This document shows positions 35,760 to 44,677 of a DNA stretch of 64,000 bases, piece after piece. The position numbers were made by a program, and so were the translations under genes. This DNA comes from Pyxidicoccus sp. MSG2 (GTDB lineage: Bacteria; Myxococcota; Myxococcia; Myxococcales; Myxococcaceae), in NCBI RefSeq assembly GCF_026626705.1, contig NZ_JAPNKC010000001.1:6156001-6220000 (forward strand), given 5' to 3'. Every line of letters starts with the position of its first letter. The first letter of the stretch is position 1. Under the pieces are notes generated by a model, which worked only from the letters and a program-made list of their open reading frames with translations, ran no database searches and had not been told where the DNA came from.

Positions 35760-35869
35760 CCGTCCCGTGACGAGGCTGGACCCGCCCTCCCCGGTCAGGT
35801 TGGGGAGCGGCGGGGCGTCACAAGCGGGGAGCGCATTCTCTGTCGGAAGGCGCTATAGGCGCGCCTGCC

Positions 35870-37267
35870 ATGACCATCGCCGCGACTTCGTCCCAGCCCG
35901 TGAAGACCTACCGCACGGAGCTCCGCGAGCTGAGCCGGCTGGCGGTCCCCATCGCGATTGCGCAGGGCGGCCAGGCGCTCATGGGCCTGGTGGACACGCT
36001 GGTGGTGGGGCGGGCGGGAACGTCCGCGCTGGCGTCGGTGGGCCTGGGCAACGGCCTCTTCTTCGCCGTGAGCGGCTTCGGCATGGGGCTGATGATGGGC
36101 TTCGACCCGCTCCTGTCCCAGGCCATTGGCGCGCGCCACTTCGACCGGGCGCGGGCGCTCTTGTGGCAGGGCGGGTGGATGTCGCTGTTCGCGGGCGTGG
36201 CGCTGTTCGCGCTGATGTTGTTGACGCCGTTGCTGTTGCCACTGGCGGGCATTGCCCCCGAGCAGGTGGACGGCGCGCGGGACTACCTGTTGTGGCGCGG
36301 GCCCAGCATGCCGCTGATGCTGGCCTTCTTGACGATGCGCTCGTACCTCCAGTCCACGGCCTTCACCCGGCCGCTGGTGGTGGCCACGGTGGCGGCGAAC
36401 GTCCTCAACCTGTTCGCGGACATCCTGCTGGTGTTCGGCGGGGCGGACCTGCCGGCGTACTTCGGGCCGCTGCGCGCGGTGCCGGCGATGGGCGTGGCGG
36501 GCTCGGCGCTGGCCACGTCGCTGTGCACGGGGCTGCAATTGCTCATCGTGCTCTGGTCGGTGCGGGCACGCGGGCTGGAGGGCACGGCGCGGCCCACGCG
36601 CAGGCCGGTGTGGGCGGACCTGGCGCAGGCGGCGCGGGTGGGCATTCCGATTGGCCTCCACATCACCGCGGAGATTGGCGTCTTCACCCTGGCGGGCGTG
36701 CTGGCGGGAGGTCTGGGCGCGGCGAGCGTGGGGGCGCACCAGATTGCCATCTCCTTCGCGAGCGTCACCTTCACGGTGGCCATGGGCATTGGCAACGCGG
36801 GCAGCGTGCGGGTGGGCTGGGCGGTGGGAGCGCACAACACGCCGCAGGCGCGGGTGAGCGGCTTCACCGCCTTCGCGGGCGGCGCGGGCTTCATGGCGCT
36901 GGGGGGACTGGTGTTCGCCCTCTTCCCGCATGCGCTGGCGAAGCTGGCCGGGGCGCCGGAGGACGTCTTCCCCCTGGTGGTGCCGCTGTTGATGGTGAGC
37001 GCCGTGTTCCAGGTGTTCGACGGCGTGCAGGGCGTGGGCGCGGGCGTGCTGCGCGGCGCGGGCGACACGCGCTTCACCTTCATCGCCAACATGGTGGGGC
37101 ACTACGCCATTGGACTGCCGCTGACGCTGCTCCTGGGCTTCGGCCTGGGCCTGGGCGTGGTGGGCATCTGGTGGGGCCTGTGCGCGGGGCTCGTCTCGGT
37201 GGCGGTGGCGCTCTTGTGGCGCTTCAACCGGCTGAGCGCCGGTACGCTGCGCCCGCTGGAGGCGTAG
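35870..37267 (+). CDS. MATE-family efflux transporter
   Basis: 465 aa with about twelve hydrophobic segments. Signature SRLAVPIAIAQGGQALMGLVDTLVVGRAGTSALASVGLG is the start of NorM/MATE proteins, and the second half repeats the pattern (AARVGIPIGLHITAEIGVFTLAGVLAGGLGAASVGAHQIA). Family function: Na+ or H+ antiport of drugs and cationic metabolites across the inner membrane. No regulator is adjacent and the gene looks monocistronic (110 nt from the previous stop; convergent esterase downstream). Confidence 0.92.
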   Translation: MTIAATSSQPVKTYRTELRELSRLAVPIAIAQGGQALMGLVDTLVVGRAGTSALASVGLGNGLFFAVSGFGMGLMMGFDPLLSQAIGARHFDRARALLWQGGWMSLFAGVALFALMLLTPLLLPLAGIAPEQVDGARDYLLWRGPSMPLMLAFLTMRSYLQSTAFTRPLVVATVAANVLNLFADILLVFGGADLPAYFGPLRAVPAMGVAGSALATSLCTGLQLLIVLWSVRARGLEGTARPTRRPVWADLAQAARVGIPIGLHITAEIGVFTLAGVLAGGLGAASVGAHQIAISFASVTFTVAMGIGNAGSVRVGWAVGAHNTPQARVSGFTAFAGGAGFMALGGLVFALFPHALAKLAGAPEDVFPLVVPLLMVSAVFQVFDGVQGVGAGVLRGAGDTRFTFIANMVGHYAIGLPLTLLLGFGLGLGVVGIWWGLCAGLVSVAVALLWRFNRLSAGTLRPLEA

Positions 37268-37292
37268 GCGCGTACCGGCGCGGCCCGCCGCG

Positions 37293-38006
37293 CTACCAGG
37301 GCAGGTACTGCTGAATCATCTGCCGCCACACGGGCCAGTCGTGGGTGCCGCCCTGCCACACGGCGAGGTGGTTGCCGATGCCCTTCTTCCACAGGAGGCT
37401 GGAGAGGTTCTCATTGGAGGGGCGGCAGAAGTCGTGCTCGCCCACCGCGAGCACCATCTCCACGCGCTGCAGGGCGGACAGCTGCGCGGCGTCGTTGAGG
37501 CCGTGCAGCCACTGCGTGCAGGAGTGGAAGTAGACCTCCGGGTCGTGGTGGCCGTCGAGGAACTCGTCCGTCTCGAACTTGCCGCCCATGGAGATGAGGC
37601 GGCGGAAGACGTGCGGGTGGCGCAGGCCCACGTTGTACGAGTGGAAGCCGCCGAAGCTGCACCCGGCGAGGGTGAGGCGGCCGCCGGTGCCGCGGCGGGT
37701 GAGCAGCGGCACCACCTCGTGGAGGAGGTAGTCCTCCCACTGCTGGTGACGCATGACGCGGTCATGCGGGGGGATGGACTTGTTGAACCAGGACTCCTCG
37801 TCGACGGAGTCCGGACACACCACGATGTAGCGGCCGGACTGGATGCGGTCGGCGATGGCGCCGATGAGGCCGAAGTCCTCGGCCTGGTAGAAGCGGCCCT
37901 TGCTCGTGGGCAGCAGCAGCACCGGCTCGCCCGAGTGGCCGAAGAGGAGCACCTCCATGTCCCGGTGCAGGCGCTCGCTGTACCAGCGGTGGTATTCGCG
38001 GTTCAT
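37293..38006 (-). CDS. Esterase (esterase D/PF00756-like)
   Basis: 237 aa, cytoplasmic. Starts MNREYHRWYSERLHRDMEVLLFG. Catalytic triad visible: Ser in AGCSFGGFHS (~121, GxSxG), Asp in GEHDFC and His in GGTHDWPVW (~222). The family includes S-formylglutathione hydrolase, mycolyltransferases and enterochelin esterases; small cytoplasmic members of this kind act on short acyl esters. The gene is convergent with the MATE exporter (25 nt apart). The same strand upstream carries the broken MocR gene, 85 nt away. Confidence 0.85.
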   Translation of the reverse strand: MNREYHRWYSERLHRDMEVLLFGHSGEPVLLLPTSKGRFYQAEDFGLIGAIADRIQSGRYIVVCPDSVDEESWFNKSIPPHDRVMRHQQWEDYLLHEVVPLLTRRGTGGRLTLAGCSFGGFHSYNVGLRHPHVFRRLISMGGKFETDEFLDGHHDPEVYFHSCTQWLHGLNDAAQLSALQRVEMVLAVGEHDFCRPSNENLSSLLWKKGIGNHLAVWQGGTHDWPVWRQMIQQYLPW

Positions 38007-38091
38007 GCGCGGGAACTTAACCGCGTTGCGTCAAAGGCAAGCAAGGGAGTGCGCCGCGCGTGGCCGGGGGGCGCGGGAGTGAACATCCGGC

Positions 38092-39566
38092 TCAGGGGAG
38101 CGCCCGCCGTACGATTTCGAGCCCGGACCGCATGGCGGCGCGTGTGGAACCCGCGAAGCCGAAGACGAGCCCGCCATGGCCGGTGGCTCCGAACTTCGAG
38201 AGCGGTTGGACCTCGATGCGCGAGCGGGCGCACTTCGCGGCCACCGCGCGGTCGTCCAGGCGCGCCTTGAAGAAGCCGGCGACATGCATGCCGGCCCTCG
38301 CCGGACCGAAGTCCAGACTGTCAGCGAGGACCTTCGCTTCCTCCAGGAAGGCCCGGCGCCGTTCATCGTAGACGGCGCGCGTCTTTCGCAGATGGCGCGC
38401 CAGGTGCCCTTCCTGGATGAACGCCGCGAGCACGCCTTGCGTGAGCAGGGCGGTGTGTCCGTCGGCGACGTGCTTCGCGTCGACGAAGGCGCCGACGAGT
38501 GGCTCCGGCACGATGGCGTAGGCAATCCTCAGTCCGGGGAAGAGGATTTTGTTGAAGCTGCCCACGTAGATGACCCGCCCATCTCCATCCATGCCTTGCA
38601 GGGACGCGAGCGGTCGGCCTTCGTAGCGGTAGTCGCCGTCGTAGTCGTCTTCGACGATGTATGCGTCCTGCTCGCGGGCCCAGCCGAGCAGCGCCTTCCT
38701 GCGCTCGAGCGACATCTCGTAGCCCAGCGGATACTGGTGCGCCGGGGTGACGTACGCCAGGCGCGCACGTGGCGCGAGCCGCTGGCCGGCGGCGACGTCG
38801 AGGCCGTGTTCGTCGACGGGCACCTGGATGACTTCCAGTCCCACCGCGCGCAGGCAGTGCTGCACGGGCTGGTATCCCGGCACCTCGGCCCAGGCGCTGT
38901 CACCAGGGTCGGCCAGCGCCTTTCCGGCGAGCTCCACGGCCTGCTGTGTGCTCGTCACCACGACCACCTGTTCGGGAGAACAGGCCACGGCCCGCATGGC
39001 GGAGGCGTGCGCGGCGATGGCCTCGCGCAGGGCCGGCAGGCCGTTGCTCGCGCCGTAGGCCCAGTAGGCGCTGCCGGGCCGGGCCGCCTCGCGGTTGAGG
39101 AGGCGATTCCAGACGGCGCGCGGAAACAGCTCGAAGGGCGGGAGCGAGGGAGTGAACGGCACCGCCTTGAGGGGTTGATAGTGGCCGGGATAGCTCCGCA
39201 GCGCCGTGGCGCGTCTGGACAAGCGCCGTTCCGTTCCGGCCGCCTTCGATGGGGCCACGCGCCTCGGTGTCAGCGGAGGCGCGTCGTGTTCGGGAAGGTG
39301 GGGGGCCACGAAGCTGCCCGCGCCCGGCGCCGGACGATGTAGCCCTCGGCCACCAATTGGCCGAGCGCCCAGTCCACGGTGTTCCTCGCCACGCCGAAGT
39401 CCTTCGCGAGCGTCCGGCTCGAAGGCAGGCGCGCATTCAGGACGAGCGCCCCGCTCCGGATGGCGGTGCGGATTCTGTCGCAGATGCGTGCGTAGGCGGG
39501 CTGGCCCGGCGCGGCTTCGAGACCGGCGACATCGACCGAGAAGATGGAAACGGCATGTTTGGCCAT
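38092..39566 (-). pseudogene. MocR/PdxR-type GntR-aminotransferase regulator, frameshifted
   Basis: The coding information is intact but split between two frames. The first, from ATG 39566, gives a GntR winged-helix (QPAYARICDRIRTAIRSG, LPSSRTLAKDFGVARNTVDWAL, QLVAEGYIVRR). The second, ending at 38092, gives the C-terminal aminotransferase fold (GAGSFVAP, GYQPVQHCL, VEDDYDGDYRYEGRPL, and the PLP lysine in GSFNKILFPGLRIAY). They would join in the GC-run at 39318-39333, where one base is missing relative to an uninterrupted MocR reading RR-x-GAGSF. Either a true -1 mutation or a sequencing error in a GC homopolymer-like stretch. If intact, it would control a PLP-, amine- or vitamin-related neighbour gene. 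RBS GGGAG precedes 39566. Confidence 0.8.
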
Positions 39567-39578
39567 CAACTCCCGAGG

Positions 39579-40187
39579 TTAGCCCTTCACCCGGGAGTGC
39601 TCGACCACCCAGTTCTTCTCCCACGCCTTGCCGTCGAGGGAGAAGGACTGCTCCCAGCGCGCGGCGTCAGGGCCGAGGCGCGTCCAGTGGAACACGACCT
39701 TGATGGGCCGGCCGTCGTCCGTGTCGTCGCCGTAGAACTCGCCGTGGTCGCCGGTGAAGCCGCCCACGACGGGAGGGAACAGCTCGCCGGTCCTGCTGTT
39801 GATCCAATACAGGGACCACTGGCGCTTCTCGATGCTGAAGGTGCGCACGGTCATCCCGGACCAGCCCTTCGTGGGGAAGACCACCTCGTCGATGTTCACG
39901 ATGCCGCCCATGCGGCTCTCGCAGCGGACCGTGTTCGGAAAGACGTCCCAGTCGGTGGAGCCGACCCAGCGCTTCTTCAGGCGGCGGTTCACGCTCGACC
40001 AGTTGCCGACGAAGAAGTCGAAGTCGTGGATGTCCCCGGTGGGGAGCTTGGGTGCGGGAGGCGTCTTGCCTCCGGTCGGAACCTGAGTGCCGGCGGCGCT
40101 CGGGAAGGGAAGGAGTGACATGGCGCCGGCACCCGCGAGGGCGTGGGTCAGCAGCTTCCGGCGTGACGGGGAGATGAGGAGAGGCAT
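39579..40187 (-). CDS. Exported protein with probable Tat signal, DUF1579-like
   Basis: 202 aa from ATG 40187. N-terminus SRRKLLTHALAGAGAMSLLP carries a twin-Arg motif (S-R-R-K-L-L), so Tat export is plausible. The mature part contains DFDFFVGNWSSVNRRLKKRW, WDVFP and the FYGDDTDDGRPIKVVFHW segment, typical of the small beta-barrel domain found in DUF1579-like lipocalin-fold proteins. Its TAA lies 9-12 nt before the MocR start, so the two could form one operon. Ligand unknown. Confidence 0.72.
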   Translation of the reverse strand: MPLLISPSRRKLLTHALAGAGAMSLLPFPSAAGTQVPTGGKTPPAPKLPTGDIHDFDFFVGNWSSVNRRLKKRWVGSTDWDVFPNTVRCESRMGGIVNIDEVVFPTKGWSGMTVRTFSIEKRQWSLYWINSRTGELFPPVVGGFTGDHGEFYGDDTDDGRPIKVVFHWTRLGPDAARWEQSFSLDGKAWEKNWVVEHSRVKG

Positions 40188-40261
40188 GCGGGAACGCTCG
40201 CTCGGGAGGAGGTGTGCCCGAGCAAGATGCGCGCAAGGTGGAGGGGCGGGAAGCGCCACTT

Positions 40262-40289
40262 AGGCGGAGCGGACTGGGCCACTCCGCCT
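40262..40289 (-). terminator. Hairpin after the immunity-like gene
   Basis: AGGCGGAG at 40262-40269 pairs with CTCCGCCT at 40282-40289 (8-bp stem, 12-nt loop), 14 nt past the stop of the gene ending at 40303 on the minus strand, in a 115-nt gap. Confidence 0.6.
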
Positions 40290-40302
40290 GGCGTTGCAGG
40301 CA

Positions 40303-41067
40303 TCAAGGGGTGGAGCGCCCGCCGATCTCCGGGAAGCGCTCGTAGGCCCGCAGGAGCGCGTTCAGGTGCGCGGGGTTGTCGAGATCGAGCGGAGCGTCCG
40401 TGAGGCGAACTACCCATCCGCCTGTTGCTGTGCGCCGCGAGCGTGACAGCAGCTCAGCATCGCGGGCCGCGTCAGGGAACCCGATTGCTTGCGCGGCGGC
40501 GTCCGACCAGTAGTTCAGCCACCCCAGACGGTGCGGAATCTCCGGCGCGCGGATCTTCTCCGGGAGCTTGAGCGCTGGCAGCCCGCGTGGAGGAGGCCGT
40601 GGGTTGGCAGTCCAGTTCTTCGTCTGGCGCGCGATATCCACTGCTGCTTTGAACGGCGTCGCATGCCCCCAGAACGCACGTGCACCCTCCGCCACGGCCT
40701 CCAACACATCCGCTGCCGCCGCGATGCCCTCCGCGGTCAGCGGCAGCGCAACATGCACGTCGAGTTGGGCCTGGCCACACGGCGCGCTGTCCGCCAGGAG
40801 CTCCAGTCCAGTCACCGTGACGCGGAAGTCATCATCGCCGTTGCGGAGGAGTGGAAATCCCCCGCCGTCGGACCTCCCTCTGGCGAGCCATGCCTCGCGC
40901 TGTGGCACTGGGATGCGCTGTCCCTCGTTGGAAATCGTCCACTCCAAGCGCAGACCAGGCAGCGCGCGCTCCATTCCATGAACTATGGCCAGAGGGCGGC
41001 CATCATTGCCCACGAGTGCAGGCGCATAGACGGCCAGGGCGAGCTCATCCTCTTGTGTGGCCGGCAT
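40303..41067 (-). CDS. Probable immunity protein of a lipoprotein toxin (Imm52/DUF5953-like)
   Basis: 254 aa from ATG 41067, beginning 1 nt after the TGA of the toxin-like gene; the frame is open upstream but only because it overlaps that gene. No signal peptide: a cytoplasmic protein with beta-rich N-terminal half (LALAVYAPALVGNDG, LEWTISNEGQ, DDFRVTVTGLELL) and a C-terminal segment PHRLGWLNYWSDAAAQAIGFP, LDLDNPAHLNALLRAY that recalls Imm52-type immunity proteins and the DUF5953 family of myxobacteria. This is from memory, not a search. Function inferred from the toxin-then-immunity order. Confidence 0.6.
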   Translation of the reverse strand: MPATQEDELALAVYAPALVGNDGRPLAIVHGMERALPGLRLEWTISNEGQRIPVPQREAWLARGRSDGGGFPLLRNGDDDFRVTVTGLELLADSAPCGQAQLDVHVALPLTAEGIAAAADVLEAVAEGARAFWGHATPFKAAVDIARQTKNWTANPRPPPRGLPALKLPEKIRAPEIPHRLGWLNYWSDAAAQAIGFPDAARDAELLSRSRRTATGGWVVRLTDAPLDLDNPAHLNALLRAYERFPEIGGRSTP

Positions 41068-41068
41068 C

Positions 41069-41989
41069 TCAGCACCACTCCATGACGACGATGATTCCTT
41101 CGAGCTCCGGAGCCGTGACCTCCAGCGCGGTCTGGTGCGCGGGGCTTCGCACGCCGACCCGGAAGTCAAATCCGCAGGCTCGTGCGAGCTCGCGTTCACG
41201 CCGCAACTCATTCACCTGATTCCTGGTCACAATTCCTCGAAGGTCGGGCGGGTAGGTGTCGAACTTGTCTGTCTTGACCTCCCACAGCACGCGCTCGCGC
41301 AGTTGCAGCCCGTCGAAGTTCTTCCCGTTGACGAGCGCATCCCAGCCGGAGAAGTCGTTCCGCGGAATCCTGTCGGCGCACCTGTTGTGGAGGTCATTGC
41401 CGCCAAGGTGCGGCACCCGCCGGGGCGTGCACTCTGCGTGGCGCTCCCCGACCAGGGGGCCGGTCGGCACCGGGGGAAGCACGTCCTGCCCTGATGGTTC
41501 TGGCCGGAGCTTTCGATTTGCTGAAGATTCGCTCTGGGCGGTCTCCAACTGAGGCACGTGCTCTGTCTCCTCGGCGCGGCTTCCCCTCAGTTCGTACGCA
41601 TCCAGTGCCTCCTTGATGAGGACGGCCGCCATCACCGCGCCAATGACAATCACCGCACCAACCACAATCTCCGGTGCCGCCAGGGCACAGAGCCCGATTC
41701 CCAAGGCAGCCGCTCCCGTGGTGGCGACCGCGCACCTTCCCGTGGGGTCCTTGAACCGGACCCGGTCATGGTCGAGCGCGTGAAAGCACCGCTCCGCCAG
41801 CACCGGCCAGGGCTGGGACGCCTCTCTGACGACGCACCGCCCTTCGTCCCTCCAGGGCAGCGCCGCCGCTCGCTGGAGGTTGGCTCTCCTCGGGCTCTGG
41901 ACCGCAGACTCCCTTGGGCTCGGCGCCGATGTAGCGCAGGCCGAGAGGAAGAGGAGAAGCGCGACGCTTGCTCGGAAACGCAGGGTCAT
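41069..41989 (-). CDS. Lipoprotein with C-terminal nuclease-like toxin domain (SitA-like candidate)
   Basis: 306 aa. Lipoprotein signal MTLRFRASVALLLFLSAC. A hydrophobic patch lies at ~95-125 (ALGIGLCALAAPEIVVGAVIVIG), typical of toxins that must cross membranes. C-terminal ~190-306: RIPRNDFSGWDALVNGKNFDGL then RVLWEVKTDKFDTY, matching the D...(E)-x-K spacing of PD-(D/E)XK nucleases such as Tox-REase-5. Between them is a Pro/Glu-rich linker. Lipidated toxin, short hydrophobic region, variable nuclease end and downstream immunity gene is the SitA/SitI pattern delivered by TraA/B-dependent outer-membrane exchange in myxobacteria. Local base composition looks less GC-rich than the neighbours, which fits an exchangeable cassette. 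The DUF6310 family is an alternative name. Confidence 0.65.
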   Translation of the reverse strand: MTLRFRASVALLLFLSACATSAPSPRESAVQSPRRANLQRAAALPWRDEGRCVVREASQPWPVLAERCFHALDHDRVRFKDPTGRCAVATTGAAALGIGLCALAAPEIVVGAVIVIGAVMAAVLIKEALDAYELRGSRAEETEHVPQLETAQSESSANRKLRPEPSGQDVLPPVPTGPLVGERHAECTPRRVPHLGGNDLHNRCADRIPRNDFSGWDALVNGKNFDGLQLRERVLWEVKTDKFDTYPPDLRGIVTRNQVNELRRERELARACGFDFRVGVRSPAHQTALEVTAPELEGIIVVMEWC

Positions 41990-42019
41990 GGCGACGTGTC
42001 TTCCCGTGAGGACAGGCCG

Positions 42020-42712
42020 CTACCGGCCCACTCCCCACGGGCGCAGGAAGTCGTCGGACTCGGAGAGGATGCGAGGGAGGGACGCGGTGAGCTCATGGCC
42101 GTCGTCCACCTCCACCAGGCGGACGTGGCGCCGGCCTTCGGCCCACTGCTGCGAGTAGCGGATGAGGCAGGTGTCGTCCGTGCGCCCGTGGATGATGAGC
42201 GTGGGGACTCGCACGTCGGGCCAGCCGCCCGTGCGCGCGTCCACCGCTTCCGCGTCCGGGATGAAGCCGGAGTGGATGCGCACCTTGCGCTTTTCCGCGA
42301 AGTCGTCGGTCTCAATCCAGCCGGCCTTGTTCCAGTGCGCCCAGCCCGCGTCTCCCATGCGGCGGTGGAGCTGCTCCACCACCCGGAACGCGGGCGCCAG
42401 CAGCACGAGCGCGCACACGCGCGCGTCCTGCTCCGCCGTGCGCGCGGCGACGAGCCCGCCCAGGCTGGAGCCGAAGAGGACCGCGCGCTCCTCGGACCCT
42501 CCGAGCGTCGCGCGCACCGTGGCGAGCATCGCGCTCAGGCGCAACTCTTCCATCGACGGCACGCGCAGGTTGAGGCGCTCCACGTGGAGGCCCTGGCTCG
42601 CGTAGTGCCGCGCCACCGCCACGCCTTTCGTCGAGTCCGGCCCCGAGGCGAAGCCGTGCAGGTACAGCCAGCGAGGACCGATGGGCGCGGGGACGAGAGG
42701 CGGCGTGCTCAT
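42020..42712 (-). CDS. Alpha/beta hydrolase, YqiA/UPF0227-like
   Basis: 230 aa from ATG 42712. LYLHGFASGPDSTKGVAVARHY is the oxyanion segment of YqiA-type esterases; nucleophile GSSLGG (~80); acid in GRTDDTC (~180) and His in DDGHELT (~205). Soluble, no signal. The start overlaps the stop of the beta-lactamase-like gene upstream (ATGA), so they are translationally coupled. The toxin lipoprotein gene starts 30 nt downstream. Substrate unknown; short-chain ester hydrolase by family. Confidence 0.82.
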   Translation of the reverse strand: MSTPPLVPAPIGPRWLYLHGFASGPDSTKGVAVARHYASQGLHVERLNLRVPSMEELRLSAMLATVRATLGGSEERAVLFGSSLGGLVAARTAEQDARVCALVLLAPAFRVVEQLHRRMGDAGWAHWNKAGWIETDDFAEKRKVRIHSGFIPDAEAVDARTGGWPDVRVPTLIIHGRTDDTCLIRYSQQWAEGRRHVRLVEVDDGHELTASLPRILSESDDFLRPWGVGR

Positions 42713-43854
42713 GGCGGCGCACTGTACCTGTCGGTTGTCACAGGTGTGCGCTGGAATGCTTTCGTGAGCGTCCTCCCGATTCTCGCCAGCAGGTGCTCTG
42801 CTTCGGTGACGCGACGGAAACCCCGGGTACACGCGGCCACGATGATGGGGTGGCCCGGCTGGAATTCGAGGATGCCCACGTCACAGGCACGTCGGTGCTG
42901 CGTGCCCGTCTTGTGGGCCCAGATGGCGGTGGCGGGGAGGCCGGCCCGGATTCGGGCCCGACCCGTGTCGCAGCTTCGCATCAGGGACTTCGCTTGCTCG
43001 CACGTCGCTGGGCTCAAGCCCTCGCAGCGAGCAACCTGCTCCAGCAGCCGGCCCAGCTCGCGCATCGGAGCGGAGTTGGTGCCCTCCGCGTAGTACGCGT
43101 CGAAGGCGGACTCCAGCTCACTGCCAGTCCAGGCGGGCGTGTGGCCCAGGACTTCGGAGAGGGCCCTTGCTCGCGTCCCGAGCGTGTTCCTCCGGCCCAG
43201 CTCGTGCACCTGCTCGGGCGTCAGCGCCGCGCCCCTCGGGTCCAGCTTTCCGTAGACGTGGTGTCGGTCCTCCAGCAGCGAGATGAGCGGACCGAAGCGC
43301 ACGCTCCTGCGCTCCAGTCCCGCATTCACGTGGCCGATGCCGACCTGTGCGATGAGCAGGTCCGCCGCGGCATTGTCGCTGTGCACCATCATGTATTCGA
43401 GCAGCGTCGCCACGGTGAGCGGCGTGCCCGGGAGCACCTTCGCCATCGGGTGCATTCCGTCGCGGACGTCACCGGGCTCGAAGACGATGGAAGTGTCGAG
43501 TGCGAGCTCCCCCGCGTCCACCTGGCGCAGAACCTCCAGCATCACGGCCACCTTGATGGCCGAGGAGAGGTACATGGGCGTGCTCGCGTTGAGGGCGTAC
43601 TCCTCACCCGTGCTCACGTCGCGGACGTAGAGCGCCAGTTCCCCGTCGAAGTCGCGCGTGGCCGCGTCCATGCCTTCGCGCAGGACGGTGCGCCATGGCG
43701 GCTCGGGGATGGCGGCCGCCTTCATGCCTTCGCTCAGGACGGTTCGCCTCGACGGTGGCTCGGAAGCGGCGGACGCGGCACGGGCGGCACCGGCCAGCGT
43801 TCCGAGCAGCGTCACGAGGAGTGACAGCCACCTGCTTCCGATGCCGCTGCGCAA
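42709..43854 (-). CDS. Class A beta-lactamase-like serine hydrolase
   Basis: 381 aa with an unusual TTG start at 43854; no ATG gives the signal peptide (SLLVTLLGTLAGAARAASA), and GGAG lies ~10 nt upstream. Motifs: S-x-x-K in SSAIKVAV, SDN in VHSDNAAAD, and KTG in AHKTGTQ. All three active-site motifs of serine beta-lactamases/PBPs are in order. An omega-loop Glu is not obvious, so it may be a PBP-like carboxypeptidase or an esterase rather than an antibiotic-degrading enzyme. First gene of a run with the YqiA-like hydrolase and perhaps the toxin genes. Confidence 0.85.
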   Translation of the reverse strand: MRSGIGSRWLSLLVTLLGTLAGAARAASAASEPPSRRTVLSEGMKAAAIPEPPWRTVLREGMDAATRDFDGELALYVRDVSTGEEYALNASTPMYLSSAIKVAVMLEVLRQVDAGELALDTSIVFEPGDVRDGMHPMAKVLPGTPLTVATLLEYMMVHSDNAAADLLIAQVGIGHVNAGLERRSVRFGPLISLLEDRHHVYGKLDPRGAALTPEQVHELGRRNTLGTRARALSEVLGHTPAWTGSELESAFDAYYAEGTNSAPMRELGRLLEQVARCEGLSPATCEQAKSLMRSCDTGRARIRAGLPATAIWAHKTGTQHRRACDVGILEFQPGHPIIVAACTRGFRRVTEAEHLLARIGRTLTKAFQRTPVTTDRYSAPP

Positions 43855-43895
43855 GGCGTGGGTCTCCGAGTCTTGTCAGGAGGGCTTGTTACCGC

Positions 43896-44534
43896 TCAGC
43901 CCCCACCGCCTCCGGCCAGGCCCGTGTCCTCGCTCGCGGGCGGGGATGCGGGTGCCTCGGACTGCTGGCCCGCGCCGCCGATGCCCGTGGCATCTTCGTC
44001 GGTGTCAGGGGCTGGCGCCGTGTCCGGCTCCGGTGCTGCTTGCTGCTGGGCCGTGGCGCTGGTGTCCGGAGTCGCGGGCGAAGGCGTCGACGCGGGAGGC
44101 ATCGCCGGCTGTTGGGCCGCGCTGCCGACGGCGGTGGCCTCGGTCGACGTGTCCGAAGCGGGCGGAGTGGCGGACTGCTTCGCGGCACTGCCGCTCGTGG
44201 TGGCCTCCGACGAGGTGTCGGATTCAGACGGGCTCGTGGACCGCTGAAGCCCCGCGCCTCCCGTGGCCTGCTCGTCGCAATCCTCCTTGTGCTCCTTCGG
44301 CGCGGCACTCACGGACTGCTGCCCGGAGCCACCGGTGCCTACCACCTCACAGGCGAGCTCGGGCTGTTGCTCGGGCGTGGGGGCGCTCGCGCGTCGCGGG
44401 CTGACGTGCTGTCCCGTGCTGTTCGTACCCTGTACGCGCGGTTTGGGGTTCGTCGTGTCCGCGGGTCTGCTCTGTTCATGCGCGCAGCCAGTGCCGAGCA
44501 GCAACGCCGCCGCGATGGGTCCAATGACTTTCAT
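43896..44534 (-). CDS. Low-complexity repeat lipoprotein
   Basis: 212 aa from ATG 44534. Lipoprotein signal MKVIGPIAAALLLGTGC. The rest is almost all Ala/Pro/Ser/Thr/Asp/Glu with imperfect ~27-30-residue repeats carrying G(S/A)(A/G)xQ cores: GTGGSGQQSVSA, ATGGAGLQRSTS, TSGSAAKQSATPPAS, AVGSAAQQPAMPPAS, GIGGAGQQSEAPASPPAS. No fold expected: an extended wall-spanning or surface stalk. Ends GLAGGGGG. Stop lies 41 nt before the TTG start of the beta-lactamase-like gene. Confidence 0.7.
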   Translation of the reverse strand: MKVIGPIAAALLLGTGCAHEQSRPADTTNPKPRVQGTNSTGQHVSPRRASAPTPEQQPELACEVVGTGGSGQQSVSAAPKEHKEDCDEQATGGAGLQRSTSPSESDTSSEATTSGSAAKQSATPPASDTSTEATAVGSAAQQPAMPPASTPSPATPDTSATAQQQAAPEPDTAPAPDTDEDATGIGGAGQQSEAPASPPASEDTGLAGGGGG

Positions 44535-44677
44535 GGTCAACCCCGTTGGGTCTGGGACTGTTGCCGGGGAAGGTGGGGCGTGCGTCGCGGAACGAACAGT
44601 TGGGGGCCTGCCGGGACGCTCCCCCTATGGGAGGGCTGGCGGGGAAGCAGCCGCCCGCCGTGCCGCCCGCCGCGGGC

